Below, piece by piece: positions 24,735-33,298 of a DNA stretch of 64,000 bases; the first letter of the stretch is position 1; every line of letters begins with the position of its first letter. The notes under the pieces were generated by a model. The model was not told the DNA's origin. It saw nothing but the letters and a program-made list of their open reading frames with translations, and made no database searches. Position numbers and translations under genes: made by a program. This stretch comes from Sulfuricaulis limicola (lineage in GTDB: Bacteria > Pseudomonadota > Gammaproteobacteria > Acidiferrobacterales > Sulfurifustaceae): contig NZ_AP014879.1 of the NCBI RefSeq assembly GCF_002355735.1, positions 930,001 to 994,000 of the forward strand. The letters run 5' to 3'.

Positions 24735-25144
24735 TCAAGATGGTAAAGTTAGAGCCAGATCATGTACCCCGACTCGAAGCGGTGCGACAGCGCGGGGTGA
24801 AACGGGAACAGGCGAACCTTGTAGTGCTGCATGCAAGCCCGGGAGCCTCGGGTAGAGGTCCAGCTTGAACCGGGTCTCGCCCGCTTCGTCTGTTTCCTCC
24901 GGGCGCGCGTCGCGCATCTCGAACAGGAGCTTGAGAAAGTCAAGCGTCGCCTCGCCGCTTGAAGCGCGAGAAGGGCGGCTCGCTCGCTCGTGTATGCCGA
25001 GAGCAATACCGACGGTTGAACCGGTGGCTCCGAATCGGGTCGTTGGTGGCGGTCAGCGTTATCCCGTATCGGATCAGAGGGTGATGGCGGCTGTTCATCT
25101 AGACCGACAGGCCGCCTGACTCGGGGCAGGGTATCGTTGACCAA
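24735..25144. other. Decayed sequence at the right end of island A
   Basis: No intact gene. On the minus strand two frames carry protein-like stretches separated by a frameshift (LDFLKLLFEMRDARPEETDEAGETRFKLDLYPRLPG in one frame, YKVRLFPFHPALSHRFESGYMIWL in the other). They suggest the tail of a broken gene I cannot name. The segment runs up to the conserved right-end repeat. Confidence 0.4.
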
Positions 25145-25290
25145 GTGTTTCCCCCTGTCCAATATGGTTGTCCAACGCAACGCCAACTTACTGATCCCTA
25201 TCGCACCGTTACGTGCTGGTATTATTGGACAATGATGCGGTAATATCTTGATGTTAATGGATAACGCGCCGGATTCGTAATCAGTAGGTC
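25145..25290 (+). repeat. Island right-end repeat, copy 1
   Basis: About 145 bp nearly identical to 63061-63204 (a 2-bp indel and a few substitutions), running through the attachment core. It contains TGTCCAATA and TATTGGACAA elements that could be recombinase arm sites. The pair shows that islands A and B end in the same element-specific sequence. Confidence 0.85.
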
Positions 25291-25318
25291 AGGTGTTCGA
25301 TTCACCTCACCGGCACCA
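25272..25318 (+). repeat. Attachment-site repeat copy 2 (junction of islands A and B)
   Basis: Identical over 47 bp to the tRNA-Thr 3' half at 1631-1677. The 5' half of a tRNA is absent, so this is not a functional tRNA gene. The following about 130 bp also match the sequence after the tRNA at 1678-1800. Confidence 0.9.
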
Positions 25319-25387
25319 AATTCAATGACTTACGTGCGTTTTTATTTGGCGCTGTCTAATATTTATTAGATAATTATTAGACAGTTA

Positions 25388-25447
25388 TTAAAAAGTGACG
25401 GGCTTCACGCGCTGAAGCAACTGACGGCCAACGCGCTTCATTGTTTT
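25388..25447 (-). pseudogene. Tyrosine recombinase C-terminal remnant, second copy
   Basis: Reads KTMKRVGRQLLQRVKPVTF and stop, matching the last residues of the remnant at 1744-2022 (TTKRVCQLLRRVNPVAF) in both sequence and position relative to the attachment repeat. The catalytic tyrosine is absent. Only about 20 codons are recognisable. Confidence 0.6.
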
Positions 25448-25976
25448 CCGGATTACGTGACAGGCAAGGCTGTCCATGCTTAACGACGAACTATGCGGTC
25501 GGAAGTTTGAATCACTCGAGGCGTGCCAAAAACATAACGAAAGGCTCCGGGCTCCAGACTGGCACCAGGGGGACACCTCACCCCCTGCGCAGCTTTCCCT
25601 AGAACCTCTTACGGGAGTTTACAAGTAACGAACTCCGTTGGGGACGCCAGTTTTATTCTTATTTAACAGCGCACTGAAGAAATCCGGGTTGAACGTCTTA
25701 TTGGTTTTCTGAATTCAAGCCGAGACCCGAAACTGTTAGACGCCACGGTGCAACACAGCTGCTTTGTAAAGGCTGTACATGTGTGCGCAGATTCATTGAT
25801 TAGCCCGGAAGCTCGCGCCTTGCGATGACGAAGTTCAGTCCGACAATCATCAAGGATATAAGAGATTTCCGACAGAACGTCGTTGGCCCACAATCAGCCA
25901 ACCAAAAACCGCGGTGCGGGCGGGAAGTAGCTGCACGAGCATCGCCGCTTCGACTATGGGCCAATAACGCGCCCGG
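25448..25976. other. Decayed left end of island B
   Basis: No intact gene. 25729-25828 aligns with 2415-2515 of island A (AGACCCGAAACTGT...CAGCTGCTT...GCCCGGAAGCTCGCGCCTT), showing that the two left ends share ancestry beyond the attachment site. The remainder holds nothing I recognise. Confidence 0.5.
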
Positions 25977-26405
25977 CTACTTCTTGGTATTGCGTTCCAA
26001 ACTCGCGATGATAGGACAGGGAGGCTGATTACCCGCGCGGCAGGTGCGGATGAGTTTGCCGAGCGTGGCGCGCATGGATTGGAGGTCGCGGATGCGTGCC
26101 TCGATGTCCGTCAACCGGTGTTCCGCGATCGCCCGGGTTTCCTTGCAGGAACTGTCGCCGAGTTTCAGCAACTCGGCGATCTCGCGCAGCATGAAACCCA
26201 ACTCCTGCGCACGTCTGACAAAACGCAGACGGGCGAGTGTTTCAGGAGAATAGCGGCGCACGCCGCCCAGCGGGCGGCGTGGCGTGACGAGCAGGCCGCG
26301 ACGCTGGTAGTAGCGGATCGTCTCGATATTGACGCCCGCCGCCTGCGCCAGACGGCCGATGGTCATGGCCGTTGGCGATCCGCGTGATGCGGTTTTCACG
26401 GACAT
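25977..26405 (-). CDS. merR: MerR-family mercury-responsive regulator
   Basis: 142 residues. The N-terminal winged helix TIGRLAQAAGVNIETIRYYQRRGLLVTPRRPLGGVRRYSPETLARLRFVRRAQELGFMLREIAELL is typical MerR. The metal-binding cysteines are in place: one at the dimer-helix start (SSCKETRAIAEHRL) and two in the C-terminal loop (RTCRAGNQPPCPII), the three-Cys set that binds Hg(II) in MerR. It is the last gene of a three-gene minus-strand unit rather than divergent from it, so it would be activated by its own target promoter at 27453-27484. Confidence 0.9.
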   Translation of the reverse strand: MSVKTASRGSPTAMTIGRLAQAAGVNIETIRYYQRRGLLVTPRRPLGGVRRYSPETLARLRFVRRAQELGFMLREIAELLKLGDSSCKETRAIAEHRLTDIEARIRDLQSMRATLGKLIRTCRAGNQPPCPIIASLERNTKK

Positions 26406-26410
26406 TCGCT

Positions 26411-26677
26411 CTATAGAGATTGTCCGATGCTGGCAGCCCGCAGCGTCGTTTCATCCGGTCCGCGCCCGGCGCAGCAATCGGCGAGCTCTCCGTTGATGGC
26501 GACGGCGGGAACCGAGCGTATGCCGAGACGCTTGGCGCGGGCGGCCACCTCGGAGCGGCGCATATCCAGTACTTCCACCTCACACGACGGACAAGCGATG
26601 CGATTGACGAGATTGATCGTCTCCTCGCACACCGGGCAGCCGGCGCTGAAGATCTCGATTTTGCGTTTTGCACTCAT
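26411..26677 (-). CDS. Thioredoxin-like protein with CPVC motif
   Basis: 88 residues from ATG 26677, which has AAAGGAGG upstream (the in-frame GTG at 26683 is too close to it). Thioredoxin/glutaredoxin fold: KIEIFSAGCPVCEETINLVNRIACPSCEVEVLDM, then the cis-proline segment GIRSVPAVAINGEL, and a CC pair (ADCCAG). The second CPSC adds to the thiol content. Between merC-type and merR genes it may move Hg(II) or reduce thiols; the function is inferred from context. Confidence 0.8.
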   Translation of the reverse strand: MSAKRKIEIFSAGCPVCEETINLVNRIACPSCEVEVLDMRRSEVAARAKRLGIRSVPAVAINGELADCCAGRGPDETTLRAASIGQSL

Positions 26678-26689
26678 AGACACCTCCTT

Positions 26690-27430
26690 TCAGGCGATTG
26701 GTTTGGTTAAGTCCGTGTCGGTCACACAGGCGGGACAGGGCGCGGTTGGATTTTGGCGCGGCCAGCTGTTCCACAGGGAAGCGCCGACCAGCAACGAGAT
26801 GCCGATGTAGGTGGCGGCATCGGAATCAAAGTGGAATTTCCCGATAAGTACGATGGCCGCGGCTAACACCCCCAGCCCCAACGGCCCGTAGCCGCGTCGG
26901 GAACTGGCGCGCCACGCCAGAGTGCTCAGCACCACTGCCAGAAACACACTGGTGAGCGGCAGCAGAAGAGGGCTGTAGTTGATGAAGCCTAGACCCATAG
27001 CGCTCAACAGGCCGGTGTACGCCGGCCAGCAGGCAGGGCAGATGAGCTTCGGCATGACGGCGGTTCCGATGGCCGGCAAAAGCGGCGCGAGCTGGCGTCG
27101 GATCGGTGTGGCAGCGGCAGATGCGTGGACTCCAGTGAGAGCGGCGGCGATCAGTGCCACCGGCGGTGCTCCCTCGTGTTTTCCGTCTCCGCCGGCATAA
27201 ATCCGACAACAGGCGGCATCGGCGGTGTCCGATTTGGCGACGTCTTTGCCGTTAACCAAGACCGTCGGTGAGCCGTAGGCACGTACGTGTTCAGGTGCTT
27301 CGGCATCGGCGCGGTCCCATTCCTGCCAGCGCGGTGTCAACCCCGCCAGGCCGAAGGCGCGCAAAAGATTCTCCCGCGCCTGCGGCACATTCGGGCAATC
27401 GCGGTCGTATATAAGCTCAATAGTTGGCAT
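26690..27430 (-). CDS. MerC-type mercury transporter fused to a thioredoxin-like domain
   Basis: 246 residues. The start ATG 27430 follows GGAGG by 11 bp. The N-terminal about 85 residues form a thioredoxin-like domain (PTIELIYDRDCPNVPQARENLLRAFGL, then YGSPTVLVNGKDVA and a CC pair ADAACCRIYAGG). A MerC-like membrane part follows with the metal motif PKLICPACWPAYTGLLSAMGL and about four membrane helices, and a C-terminal CPAC. Likely role: uptake of Hg(II) across the inner membrane with thiol handover inside. No merA reductase, merP or merB gene is present, so the fate of the imported metal is unclear. Confidence 0.78.
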   Translation of the reverse strand: MPTIELIYDRDCPNVPQARENLLRAFGLAGLTPRWQEWDRADAEAPEHVRAYGSPTVLVNGKDVAKSDTADAACCRIYAGGDGKHEGAPPVALIAAALTGVHASAAATPIRRQLAPLLPAIGTAVMPKLICPACWPAYTGLLSAMGLGFINYSPLLLPLTSVFLAVVLSTLAWRASSRRGYGPLGLGVLAAAIVLIGKFHFDSDAATYIGISLLVGASLWNSWPRQNPTAPCPACVTDTDLTKPIA

Positions 27431-27452
27431 GAAACATTCGACCTCCAAAACA

Positions 27453-27484
27453 AGCCTAAGCTCCGTACCGGGGTACGGAGTCAA
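27453..27484 (-). promoter_or_regulatory. Canonical mer promoter/operator
   Basis: On the minus strand: TTGACT (27479-27484), a 20-bp spacer, TAGGCT (27453-27458). The spacer holds the perfect dyad CTCCGTACC-CC-GGTACGGAG (27461-27480). This is the classic MerR arrangement with an over-long spacer that needs MerR-Hg(II) untwisting. It drives the merC-type gene, the thioredoxin-like gene and merR. Confidence 0.9.
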
Positions 27485-27627
27485 GCCAGAATTTTGGGCA
27501 AGTTGATCGAGGCCCGAATCCAGGCTAACCCACCACGTTAACCATATCCAGATTGCCAGTATTAGGCCTCATGAAGAATGACCAAAATGGCCTGGCTGGA
27601 AAATGAAGTTGCAATTGAAGACAGGTC

Positions 27628-28122
27628 ATGGTTATAGTTTCGCCGATGCATCAGGAGTACGTGTTACACCACGTACGGGAAGCATTTGACGTAATGGAAC
27701 AAGCAACCTATTTTTCCGCGACCTCCATGCCCGCCCCTAAGCGGCGTGCGATGGTTTTCGTCATTCTGTTCGCTTGGCTGGCGTTGCTGTTGACCTGTCC
27801 AACTGAAATGGACGGCGGCAGTAATCTTGCGTCCGCTGACAAGGAACACGTCTCCCACACAACGACGGGTTCCACGCACGACACCTCGCATGACGATCTC
27901 TGTTGTACCACCGCGCAGCATACCGCGGTACTGGCGACCGCCCAGAAATTCAATCTCACCGCCTTTCTCACGCTGATATCAGTGCCGCCGGTTATTGTGA
28001 TGTCGCTGATTATTCTGGTCGCAGCGACGACGAATCGCGGCTTCCTACGAAGTTCAAGATCGAGTTGGACCAAGAACTCGCCACTCTTTCGCACCCTCTG
28101 GCCACAAGCCCCACCTCATTAA
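27628..28122 (+). CDS. Small membrane or secreted protein before copA
   Basis: 164 residues, start uncertain (ATGs at 27628, 27646 and 27694). A hydrophobic segment (RRAMVFVILFAWLALLLTCP) is followed by a His/Cys-containing hydrophilic stretch (HVSHTTTGSTHDTSHDDLCCTTAQHTAVL), a second hydrophobic segment (LISVPPVIVMSLIILVAAT) and a basic tail. The His-rich loop with CC could bind copper. I do not recognise a family. Its position 272 bp upstream of copA and its plan recall the small CopL-like proteins that precede copper operons. Confidence 0.5.
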   Translation: MVIVSPMHQEYVLHHVREAFDVMEQATYFSATSMPAPKRRAMVFVILFAWLALLLTCPTEMDGGSNLASADKEHVSHTTTGSTHDTSHDDLCCTTAQHTAVLATAQKFNLTAFLTLISVPPVIVMSLIILVAATTNRGFLRSSRSSWTKNSPLFRTLWPQAPPH

Positions 28123-28393
28123 TCCCGTTTTTATCGGGATGTCTGTAGTACGGTTCTGCACTGGCTTGTCCGGGCGACATATTTTCCTTGGCTGCCTCGC
28201 CGATATATCTCGATAGATGTTTCAGATAGCTTGAGGCCTGATGTCTTCGTTGTGACGGAAGGTTCAACGCTAGTCCCATAGCCCGTTACGTTGTGTCATT
28301 GGCGTCCCTGAGTGGCGTAGAAGATTCACAACATGGGTGATTTGATGAACGAGATGCGTCATGAGATCTCTTTACTGAAGAGGACAAACTACG

Positions 28394-30169
28394 ATGAAGA
28401 GAATTCCCAAGCTTCTCTGCGGCCTGCCCAATCTGCCTCGCCGCCGGTTTATTCAGGGCCTGGCGGCGGGCGGGGTGTTGCTCGGTGTTTCGCCCTGGCT
28501 CAGGCCGGCCTGGGCGCAGGTAACCGACACCACCACGGGTAGCGCCCCGGTGCTCAGCGGCACCGAGTTCGACCTCACGATCGCGGAAACGCCGGTCAAT
28601 TTCACCGGCCGTCCGCGTCTGGCTACCACGATCAATGGCTCGATCCCAGCGCCCACACTGCGCTGGCGACAGGGCGATACCATCACCCTGCGGGTCACCA
28701 ACCGGCTGCCGGTGGACACCTCGATCCACTGGCACGGCATCCTGCTGCCGTTTCAGATGGACGGCGTCCCGGGCATCAGCTTCAAGGGCATTGCGCCGGG
28801 AGAGACCTTCATCTATCGCTTCAAGGTGCAGCAGACCGGAACTTACTGGTATCACTCCCATTCCGGCATGCAGGAACAGACCGGCATGTATGGCGCGATT
28901 GTCATCGAGCCGGCGCGTGGCGGGCCGATCCGCGCCGACCGCGATTACATCGTGCAGCTGTCCGACTGGACCGACGAGGACCCGATGCGAGTCCTCGCCA
29001 AGCTCAAGATGCAGAGCGACTACTACAACTTCAACCAGCCGACGGTGGTCGATTTCTTCCGCGACGCCGCCAACGACGGCGTTTCGGCCGCCATGGCCAA
29101 GCGGCGCATGTGGCAACAGATGCGCATGAACCCGACCGATCTGGCCGATGTTTCCGCCTACACCTACACCTATCTCATGAACGGCACCACCCCGGCCGGC
29201 AACTGGACCGGGCTGTTCCGTCCGGGAGAGAAGATACGGCTGCGCTTTATCAATTCCGGTGCGATGACGTTTTTCGACGTGCGTATCCCGGGGCTCAAGA
29301 TGACAGTGATTCAGGCCGATGGTCAGGATGTCGAGCCGTTTACGGTGGATGAAATCCGCATCGGAGTCGCCGAGACCTATGACGTGATCGTCGCGCCCAA
29401 GGATGATGCGTACACCATCTTTGCCCAGTCCATGGATCGCACCGGACACACCCGCGGCACCCTGGCCGTGCGCGCCGGCATGACCGCCGACGTGCCGGCG
29501 GTGGACAAGCCCGAGCCGCTCAGCATGGGGGACATGATGGGCGACATGGGCGGCGGGATGGGCGGGATGGATCACAGCGCCCACGGCGGTATGGCCATGG
29601 ATCACAGCCAGCACGCCATGGGCGCCATGACCATGGGCGGTGGACAGGTGCGTGCGCGCCACGCCCGCACCGAGTACGGCCCCGGCGTGGACATGCGCGT
29701 GGACATGCCACGCACCAACCTGGATGACCCTGGCATTGGCTTGAGGAACAACGGTCGCCGCGTGCTGACCTATGCCGATCTGCACACGATAGGCGGCCCA
29801 CTTGACAGACGCGGACCCGAGCGGGAGATCGAGCTGCATCTCACCGGCAACATGGAACGTTACACCTGGTCGTTCGACGGCCTGGAGTTCGGCAAGTCCA
29901 CGCCGGTGCATTTCCGTCACAACGAGCGGCTGCGCGTGATTCTGGTCAACGACACGATGATGACTCATCCCATGCACCTCCACGGTATGTGGAGTGAACT
30001 GGAAAACCCGGACGGACGCTTCCAGATTCGAAAGCACGTCATCAATGTGCAACCGGCGCAGCGCGTGAGTTTTCTCGTCACCGCCGATGCCCTGGGACGC
30101 TGGGCCTGGCATTGTCATCTGCTCTTGCACATGGACGCAGGCATGTTCCGCGAAGTGGTCGTGGCGTGA
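28394..30169 (+). CDS. copA: Copper resistance multicopper oxidase CopA
   Basis: 591 residues, Tat signal PRRRFIQGLAAGGVLLGVSPW. Copper motifs in order: HWHGILLP, WYHSHSGMQEQTG, HPMHLHGMWSE and WHCHLLLHMDAGMF. A Met/His-rich insert lies between the second and third domains (MGDMMGDMGGGMGGMDHSAH and MDHSQHAMGAMTM), the hallmark of PcoA/CopA. It oxidises Cu(I) and binds extra copper in the periplasm. Directly followed by copB 18 bp downstream. Distinct from the CotA-like oxidase of island A. Confidence 0.95.
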   Translation: MKRIPKLLCGLPNLPRRRFIQGLAAGGVLLGVSPWLRPAWAQVTDTTTGSAPVLSGTEFDLTIAETPVNFTGRPRLATTINGSIPAPTLRWRQGDTITLRVTNRLPVDTSIHWHGILLPFQMDGVPGISFKGIAPGETFIYRFKVQQTGTYWYHSHSGMQEQTGMYGAIVIEPARGGPIRADRDYIVQLSDWTDEDPMRVLAKLKMQSDYYNFNQPTVVDFFRDAANDGVSAAMAKRRMWQQMRMNPTDLADVSAYTYTYLMNGTTPAGNWTGLFRPGEKIRLRFINSGAMTFFDVRIPGLKMTVIQADGQDVEPFTVDEIRIGVAETYDVIVAPKDDAYTIFAQSMDRTGHTRGTLAVRAGMTADVPAVDKPEPLSMGDMMGDMGGGMGGMDHSAHGGMAMDHSQHAMGAMTMGGGQVRARHARTEYGPGVDMRVDMPRTNLDDPGIGLRNNGRRVLTYADLHTIGGPLDRRGPEREIELHLTGNMERYTWSFDGLEFGKSTPVHFRHNERLRVILVNDTMMTHPMHLHGMWSELENPDGRFQIRKHVINVQPAQRVSFLVTADALGRWAWHCHLLLHMDAGMFREVVVA

Positions 30170-30187
30170 ACGTGGTGCAAACGAACA

Positions 30188-31267
30188 ATGGAGAACGTAA
30201 CGATGATGAACAATAAAATTAGTCTGCCCAGCGCGTCCCCGCGTCTCGTTCCGGCCGCACCGGAGCTGATGCGACGACCCGAGGGGCGAAGCCCATGGAC
30301 AGGCCGGATAAAATCTGCTCTGGGTCATTTTTTGATTGCCGCCATGATGGTGCTCGGTGTGTCATCCGTCCGGGCACAGGAGCCACCGACCCCGGCAAAG
30401 GAGACCGAACAGATGAAGGCCGTGCCGGACATGGACCATAGCCAGATGGACCACAGCAAGATGGATCATGGCGCTGCACCCCCGCCGGATCCAGCGACCC
30501 TGAGTGATCCGGGTGCGGACAGCGGTATGAACCATGGCTCCATGCAAGGCGGATCGGCCCCGCCCGATGCCCGTGACCCACATGCCTATTCGGGGGGTTA
30601 CACCCTCGATCCTGCCCGACCGCTGCGAATGGCGGACGAGCACAACTTTCATTCATTGCTGGTCGATCGGTTCGAAAGGGTGCGCACGCGCGACAACTCA
30701 TCCACGGAATATGATCTGCAAGCCTGGTTCGGCCGGAATTACGACCGCGTCGTGCTGAAAGCCGAGGGCGAGGCGGATGACGGCAGGATCGAGGATGCGC
30801 ACACCGAACTGCTTTGGGGGCATGCCGTGGCGGCCTACTGGGATACGCAAGTCGGCGTGCGTTACGACAGCGGCAAGAATCCTGACCGGAAATGGCTGGC
30901 GTTCGGTATCCAGGGGCTGGCGCCGTACTGGTTCGAGGTGGATGCCACCGCCTACGTGGGTGAGTCGGGACGTACCGCGTTACGGCTGGAAGCTGAATAT
31001 GAATTGTTGCTGACGCAAAAACTCGTCCTGCAGCCGCGCATCGAGGCCAATTTCTACGGCAAGCGCGACGCCCAGCGCGAACTCGGTTCCGGTTTGTCCG
31101 ACCTCGTGCTGGGGCTGCGCCTGCGTTACGAGATCCGGCGCGAGTTCGCGCCTTATATCGGCATCGAGCGGTCCGGGGAGTTCGGTGGCACCGCGGACTT
31201 CGCGCGGGCGGACGGCGAACGAACCAAAGAAACGCGATTCGTCGCGGGACTGCGTTTCTGGTTCTGA
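30188..31267 (+). CDS. copB: Copper resistance outer-membrane protein CopB
   Basis: 359 residues. Signal segment near residues 40-62 (the first ATG gives a long N-terminus; a later start is possible), then a Met/His-rich region (MDHSQMDHSKMDHGAA), then the CopB beta-barrel (MADEHNFHSLLVDRFERV and LQAWFGRNYDRVVLKAEGEADDG, through GIERSGEFGGTADFARADGERTKETRFVAGLRFWF). Ends in Phe, as outer-membrane barrels do. Forms a pair with copA; thought to bind copper or let it out through the outer membrane. Confidence 0.93.
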   Translation: MENVTMMNNKISLPSASPRLVPAAPELMRRPEGRSPWTGRIKSALGHFLIAAMMVLGVSSVRAQEPPTPAKETEQMKAVPDMDHSQMDHSKMDHGAAPPPDPATLSDPGADSGMNHGSMQGGSAPPDARDPHAYSGGYTLDPARPLRMADEHNFHSLLVDRFERVRTRDNSSTEYDLQAWFGRNYDRVVLKAEGEADDGRIEDAHTELLWGHAVAAYWDTQVGVRYDSGKNPDRKWLAFGIQGLAPYWFEVDATAYVGESGRTALRLEAEYELLLTQKLVLQPRIEANFYGKRDAQRELGSGLSDLVLGLRLRYEIRREFAPYIGIERSGEFGGTADFARADGERTKETRFVAGLRFWF

Positions 31268-31325
31268 GCGACGCAAGCCGACATAGCGAGTTGTAATTAT
31301 TTTACATCTCATAAGGAGCAAAGTA

Positions 31326-31778
31326 ATGACACAAGTGAATGCAAACGTTTTTCGCCAGGCAGTGTTGCTGTTGTCATTGATTGGCCTGCCGTCGGCCGTG
31401 TTCGGCGACGCGGCCACGAGCGCCCACTGGATGGCGCCGGAAGAGGCGGCCCGGCGCGTGAACCCTGTCCCCGTCGACAGCGCTTCGCGCGAGCGCGGGC
31501 GTAAGTTGTTTGAGGCGAACTGCGTCAGTTGTCACGGGCCGACCGGCCGCGGCAACGGGCCCATTGCCGCCCGGTTGGAGACGCTGCCGGCAGACCTCGC
31601 GGCGATGGCCGGGCAACACCCGGACGGCGATTTCGCCTGGAAGATCGCCGAGGGCCGTGGCGCCATGCCGGCCTGGAAGAAAGTGCTCAAGGATAAGGAG
31701 ATTTGGGATCTGGTGAATTACATCCAGAATCTGGGCAAGTCTGACGATTCGCAAAGAGGACACTCGCATGCACACTGA
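31326..31778 (+). CDS. Periplasmic mono-haem c-type cytochrome
   Basis: 150 residues, signal peptide ending near VFGDA. One haem site CVSCHGPTGRGNGPIA and an axial Met in GRGAMPAWKKVLKDKEIWDLVNYIQNLG, the cytochrome c class I layout. The C-terminus ends in a His-rich HSHAH, which could bind copper. Close behind copB with an AAGGAG site. Likely takes electrons from the multicopper oxidase reaction or another periplasmic donor; the partner is unknown. Confidence 0.88.
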   Translation: MTQVNANVFRQAVLLLSLIGLPSAVFGDAATSAHWMAPEEAARRVNPVPVDSASRERGRKLFEANCVSCHGPTGRGNGPIAARLETLPADLAAMAGQHPDGDFAWKIAEGRGAMPAWKKVLKDKEIWDLVNYIQNLGKSDDSQRGHSHAH

Positions 31779-31889
31779 ACATTTATAGACGCCCACGCTC
31801 ACAAATTGGTCTGCGGGCACGCGTACGCAGCTTGAGCTGTCTGTTGGCTAAGAATTGAATTCGAATGAATCAACAATTCAAATATTCGT

Positions 31890-32315
31890 ATGCAAAATAC
31901 GATACAAAACCTGATTACCTGGATGACGTCGGCCGCTCTGCTGAATTCCCTCTGGGAGTTGGCGCAGCTTCCTTTGTACGGCCTGTGGAGCGATCCGGAT
32001 GGGAGCCGAATCGTGGCCTATCTCATCCATTGCATTTTAGGCGATGTGTCGATCGCCACGGTGCTGTTTTTTCTGACCTCGATGATCCTGAAAAGCCTGG
32101 ATTGGCCGGCCGTCCATCCGTGGCGGGGCGGTGCTCTGGTCATTGGCCTGGGAATTGCCTATACCGCGTTCAGCGAATGGTATAACGTGTATGTGGTCAC
32201 CGCTTGGTCCTATGCGCCGTCCATGCCGCTCATCGGCGGGATCGGCATCGCGCCCTTGCTTCAATGGTTCGTGGTGCCGGCATTAATGATTATTGCGATG
32301 CGACGTTTGCACTAA
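31890..32315 (+). CDS. Four-helix membrane protein of unknown function
   Basis: 141 residues with about four hydrophobic helices (NLITWMTSAALLNSLWELAQLPLYGLW, IVAYLIHCILGDVSIATVLFFLTSMIL, WRGGALVIGLGIAYTAFSEWYNVYV, IGGIGIAPLLQWFVVPALMIIAM). Conserved-looking polar residues in or next to the helices (NSLWELAQ, HCILGD, FSEWYN) suggest a transport or electron-transfer role. I know no name for it. Found in the cop cluster on the same strand, 111 bp after the cytochrome. Confidence 0.7.
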   Translation: MQNTIQNLITWMTSAALLNSLWELAQLPLYGLWSDPDGSRIVAYLIHCILGDVSIATVLFFLTSMILKSLDWPAVHPWRGGALVIGLGIAYTAFSEWYNVYVVTAWSYAPSMPLIGGIGIAPLLQWFVVPALMIIAMRRLH

Positions 32316-32479
32316 AGCGCATCGGTGAAGATCACTGCCATTAGGAATGGTTATTGCAAAAACCTTATACAGGGCAACGATTCTTCTCGCGGAAGGTAAA
32401 CAGTGATTTTGATCCGCATCAAGCTTTATGGCACGATTTCCATTAAGGTTGGAGCCGATTGTTTCATGGAGGAGTACGG

Positions 32480-32917
32480 ATGTCGCCAAGCCTGATAAGA
32501 ATAGGCGCTGCGAAATCGAGGACATCCATCTCCTCGCGATTGCTTGTGGTCTGGCTGTCGCTGTCGCTGTTTCTGACCCTGACCCCTTGTTGCGAAATCT
32601 TCGCTGACGCCCTTGCGTCGCCCGCTGATGCGGCACTTGATCATGCGCATCAGGAACCGGACGGCGCGTCGCACTCACCGGCGTCGAACGGCTTCCATGA
32701 TCCGTGCGCGCAATGGCTGGATCGTGCCGACTACACGCTGAACTCGCTTCACCTCGCCGTATCGTCGGGATCGGGTTCACAGCAAGACATTCCCGTCGCA
32801 CCGCTGTTGCTGCTGGTGCCCCACGCAGACGCTCCGGTGATGGCACGACTTTCGTATCATCCTCCGCCGGATCCAACGCTACCCCTGTACCTCCGCATCA
32901 AGCACCTGCTGCTTTAG
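32480..32917 (+). CDS. Small secreted CopL/CzcI-like protein
   Basis: 145 residues from ATG 32480 (GGAGGA upstream). Hydrophobic export segment (RLLVVWLSLSLFLTLTPCCEI), then a His/Cys-containing mature part (DHAHQEPDGASHSP, FHDPCAQWLDRADYTLNSL) and a C-terminal segment ending in LYLRIKHLLL. It resembles the other small secreted proteins that head metal units in this window. Metal binding is possible through the HxH and Cys residues. Not assigned to a known family with certainty. Confidence 0.55.
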   Translation: MSPSLIRIGAAKSRTSISSRLLVVWLSLSLFLTLTPCCEIFADALASPADAALDHAHQEPDGASHSPASNGFHDPCAQWLDRADYTLNSLHLAVSSGSGSQQDIPVAPLLLLVPHADAPVMARLSYHPPPDPTLPLYLRIKHLLL

Positions 32918-33298
32918 ATACCTGCCTTAACCGGCGCCATCGTGGCGCGACGTGGGGTGGTTTGATATTCCCCGCGTGATCGCCATCCGGCTCCGCGTTT
33001 ACTTTCCATGCGATTCGTCGTTTGGCGATCAATGTGCCCATGGCACAGCGCTCTATATTCCGAGAGAAAACCACGAAGCAAAGGAGTCTGCACTGCTGTG
33101 TTGTCTTAGTCGCTGGAACGGATGCCGATCGGCGGTGTCTCTAACTTAGAGAAAGTTTTATGGAGGGCAAAGCATGGCAACCACGGGATATGACTGTAGA
33201 TTTATTTTTTCAGGATGAGTCTGCGACAGTGGCATGTTTTCGATACAAGAACAGCAATGAAAGCAGTTATACATTTTTGACTAACGAAGGAGAAATGC
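32918..33298 (+). other. Gene-poor spacer in the cop cluster
   Basis: About 380 bp without a convincing gene. Short frames exist but have no family resemblance and use codons unlike their neighbours. Base composition falls in AT-rich direction from about 33150, next to the Met-rich gene, so a promoter for 33299 is likely there, though I cannot pick the boxes with confidence. Confidence 0.4.

Larger units (their letters stand above)
1678..25318. mobile_element. Genomic island A (integrase lost), metal/redox cargo
   Basis: This region lies between attachment repeats 1 and 2. It begins with a decayed integrase end and closes with the same right-end sequence that closes island B. Its cargo is the czc-like operon, the DUF302/SHOCT/Spy-like set, the cytochrome peroxidase-diguanylate cyclase operon, three Crp/Fnr regulators, a bufferin-like peptide and a multicopper oxidase cluster. 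No intact recombinase, relaxase, replication or conjugation gene is visible, so it appears fixed in the chromosome or mobilisable only by help supplied in trans. Confidence 0.75.

Noticed and set aside
28286-30328. 680-codon minus-strand open frame opposite copA
   Set aside because: Antisense shadow: no recognisable domain and His/Gly/Arg-rich throughout, while copA is complete on the plus strand.
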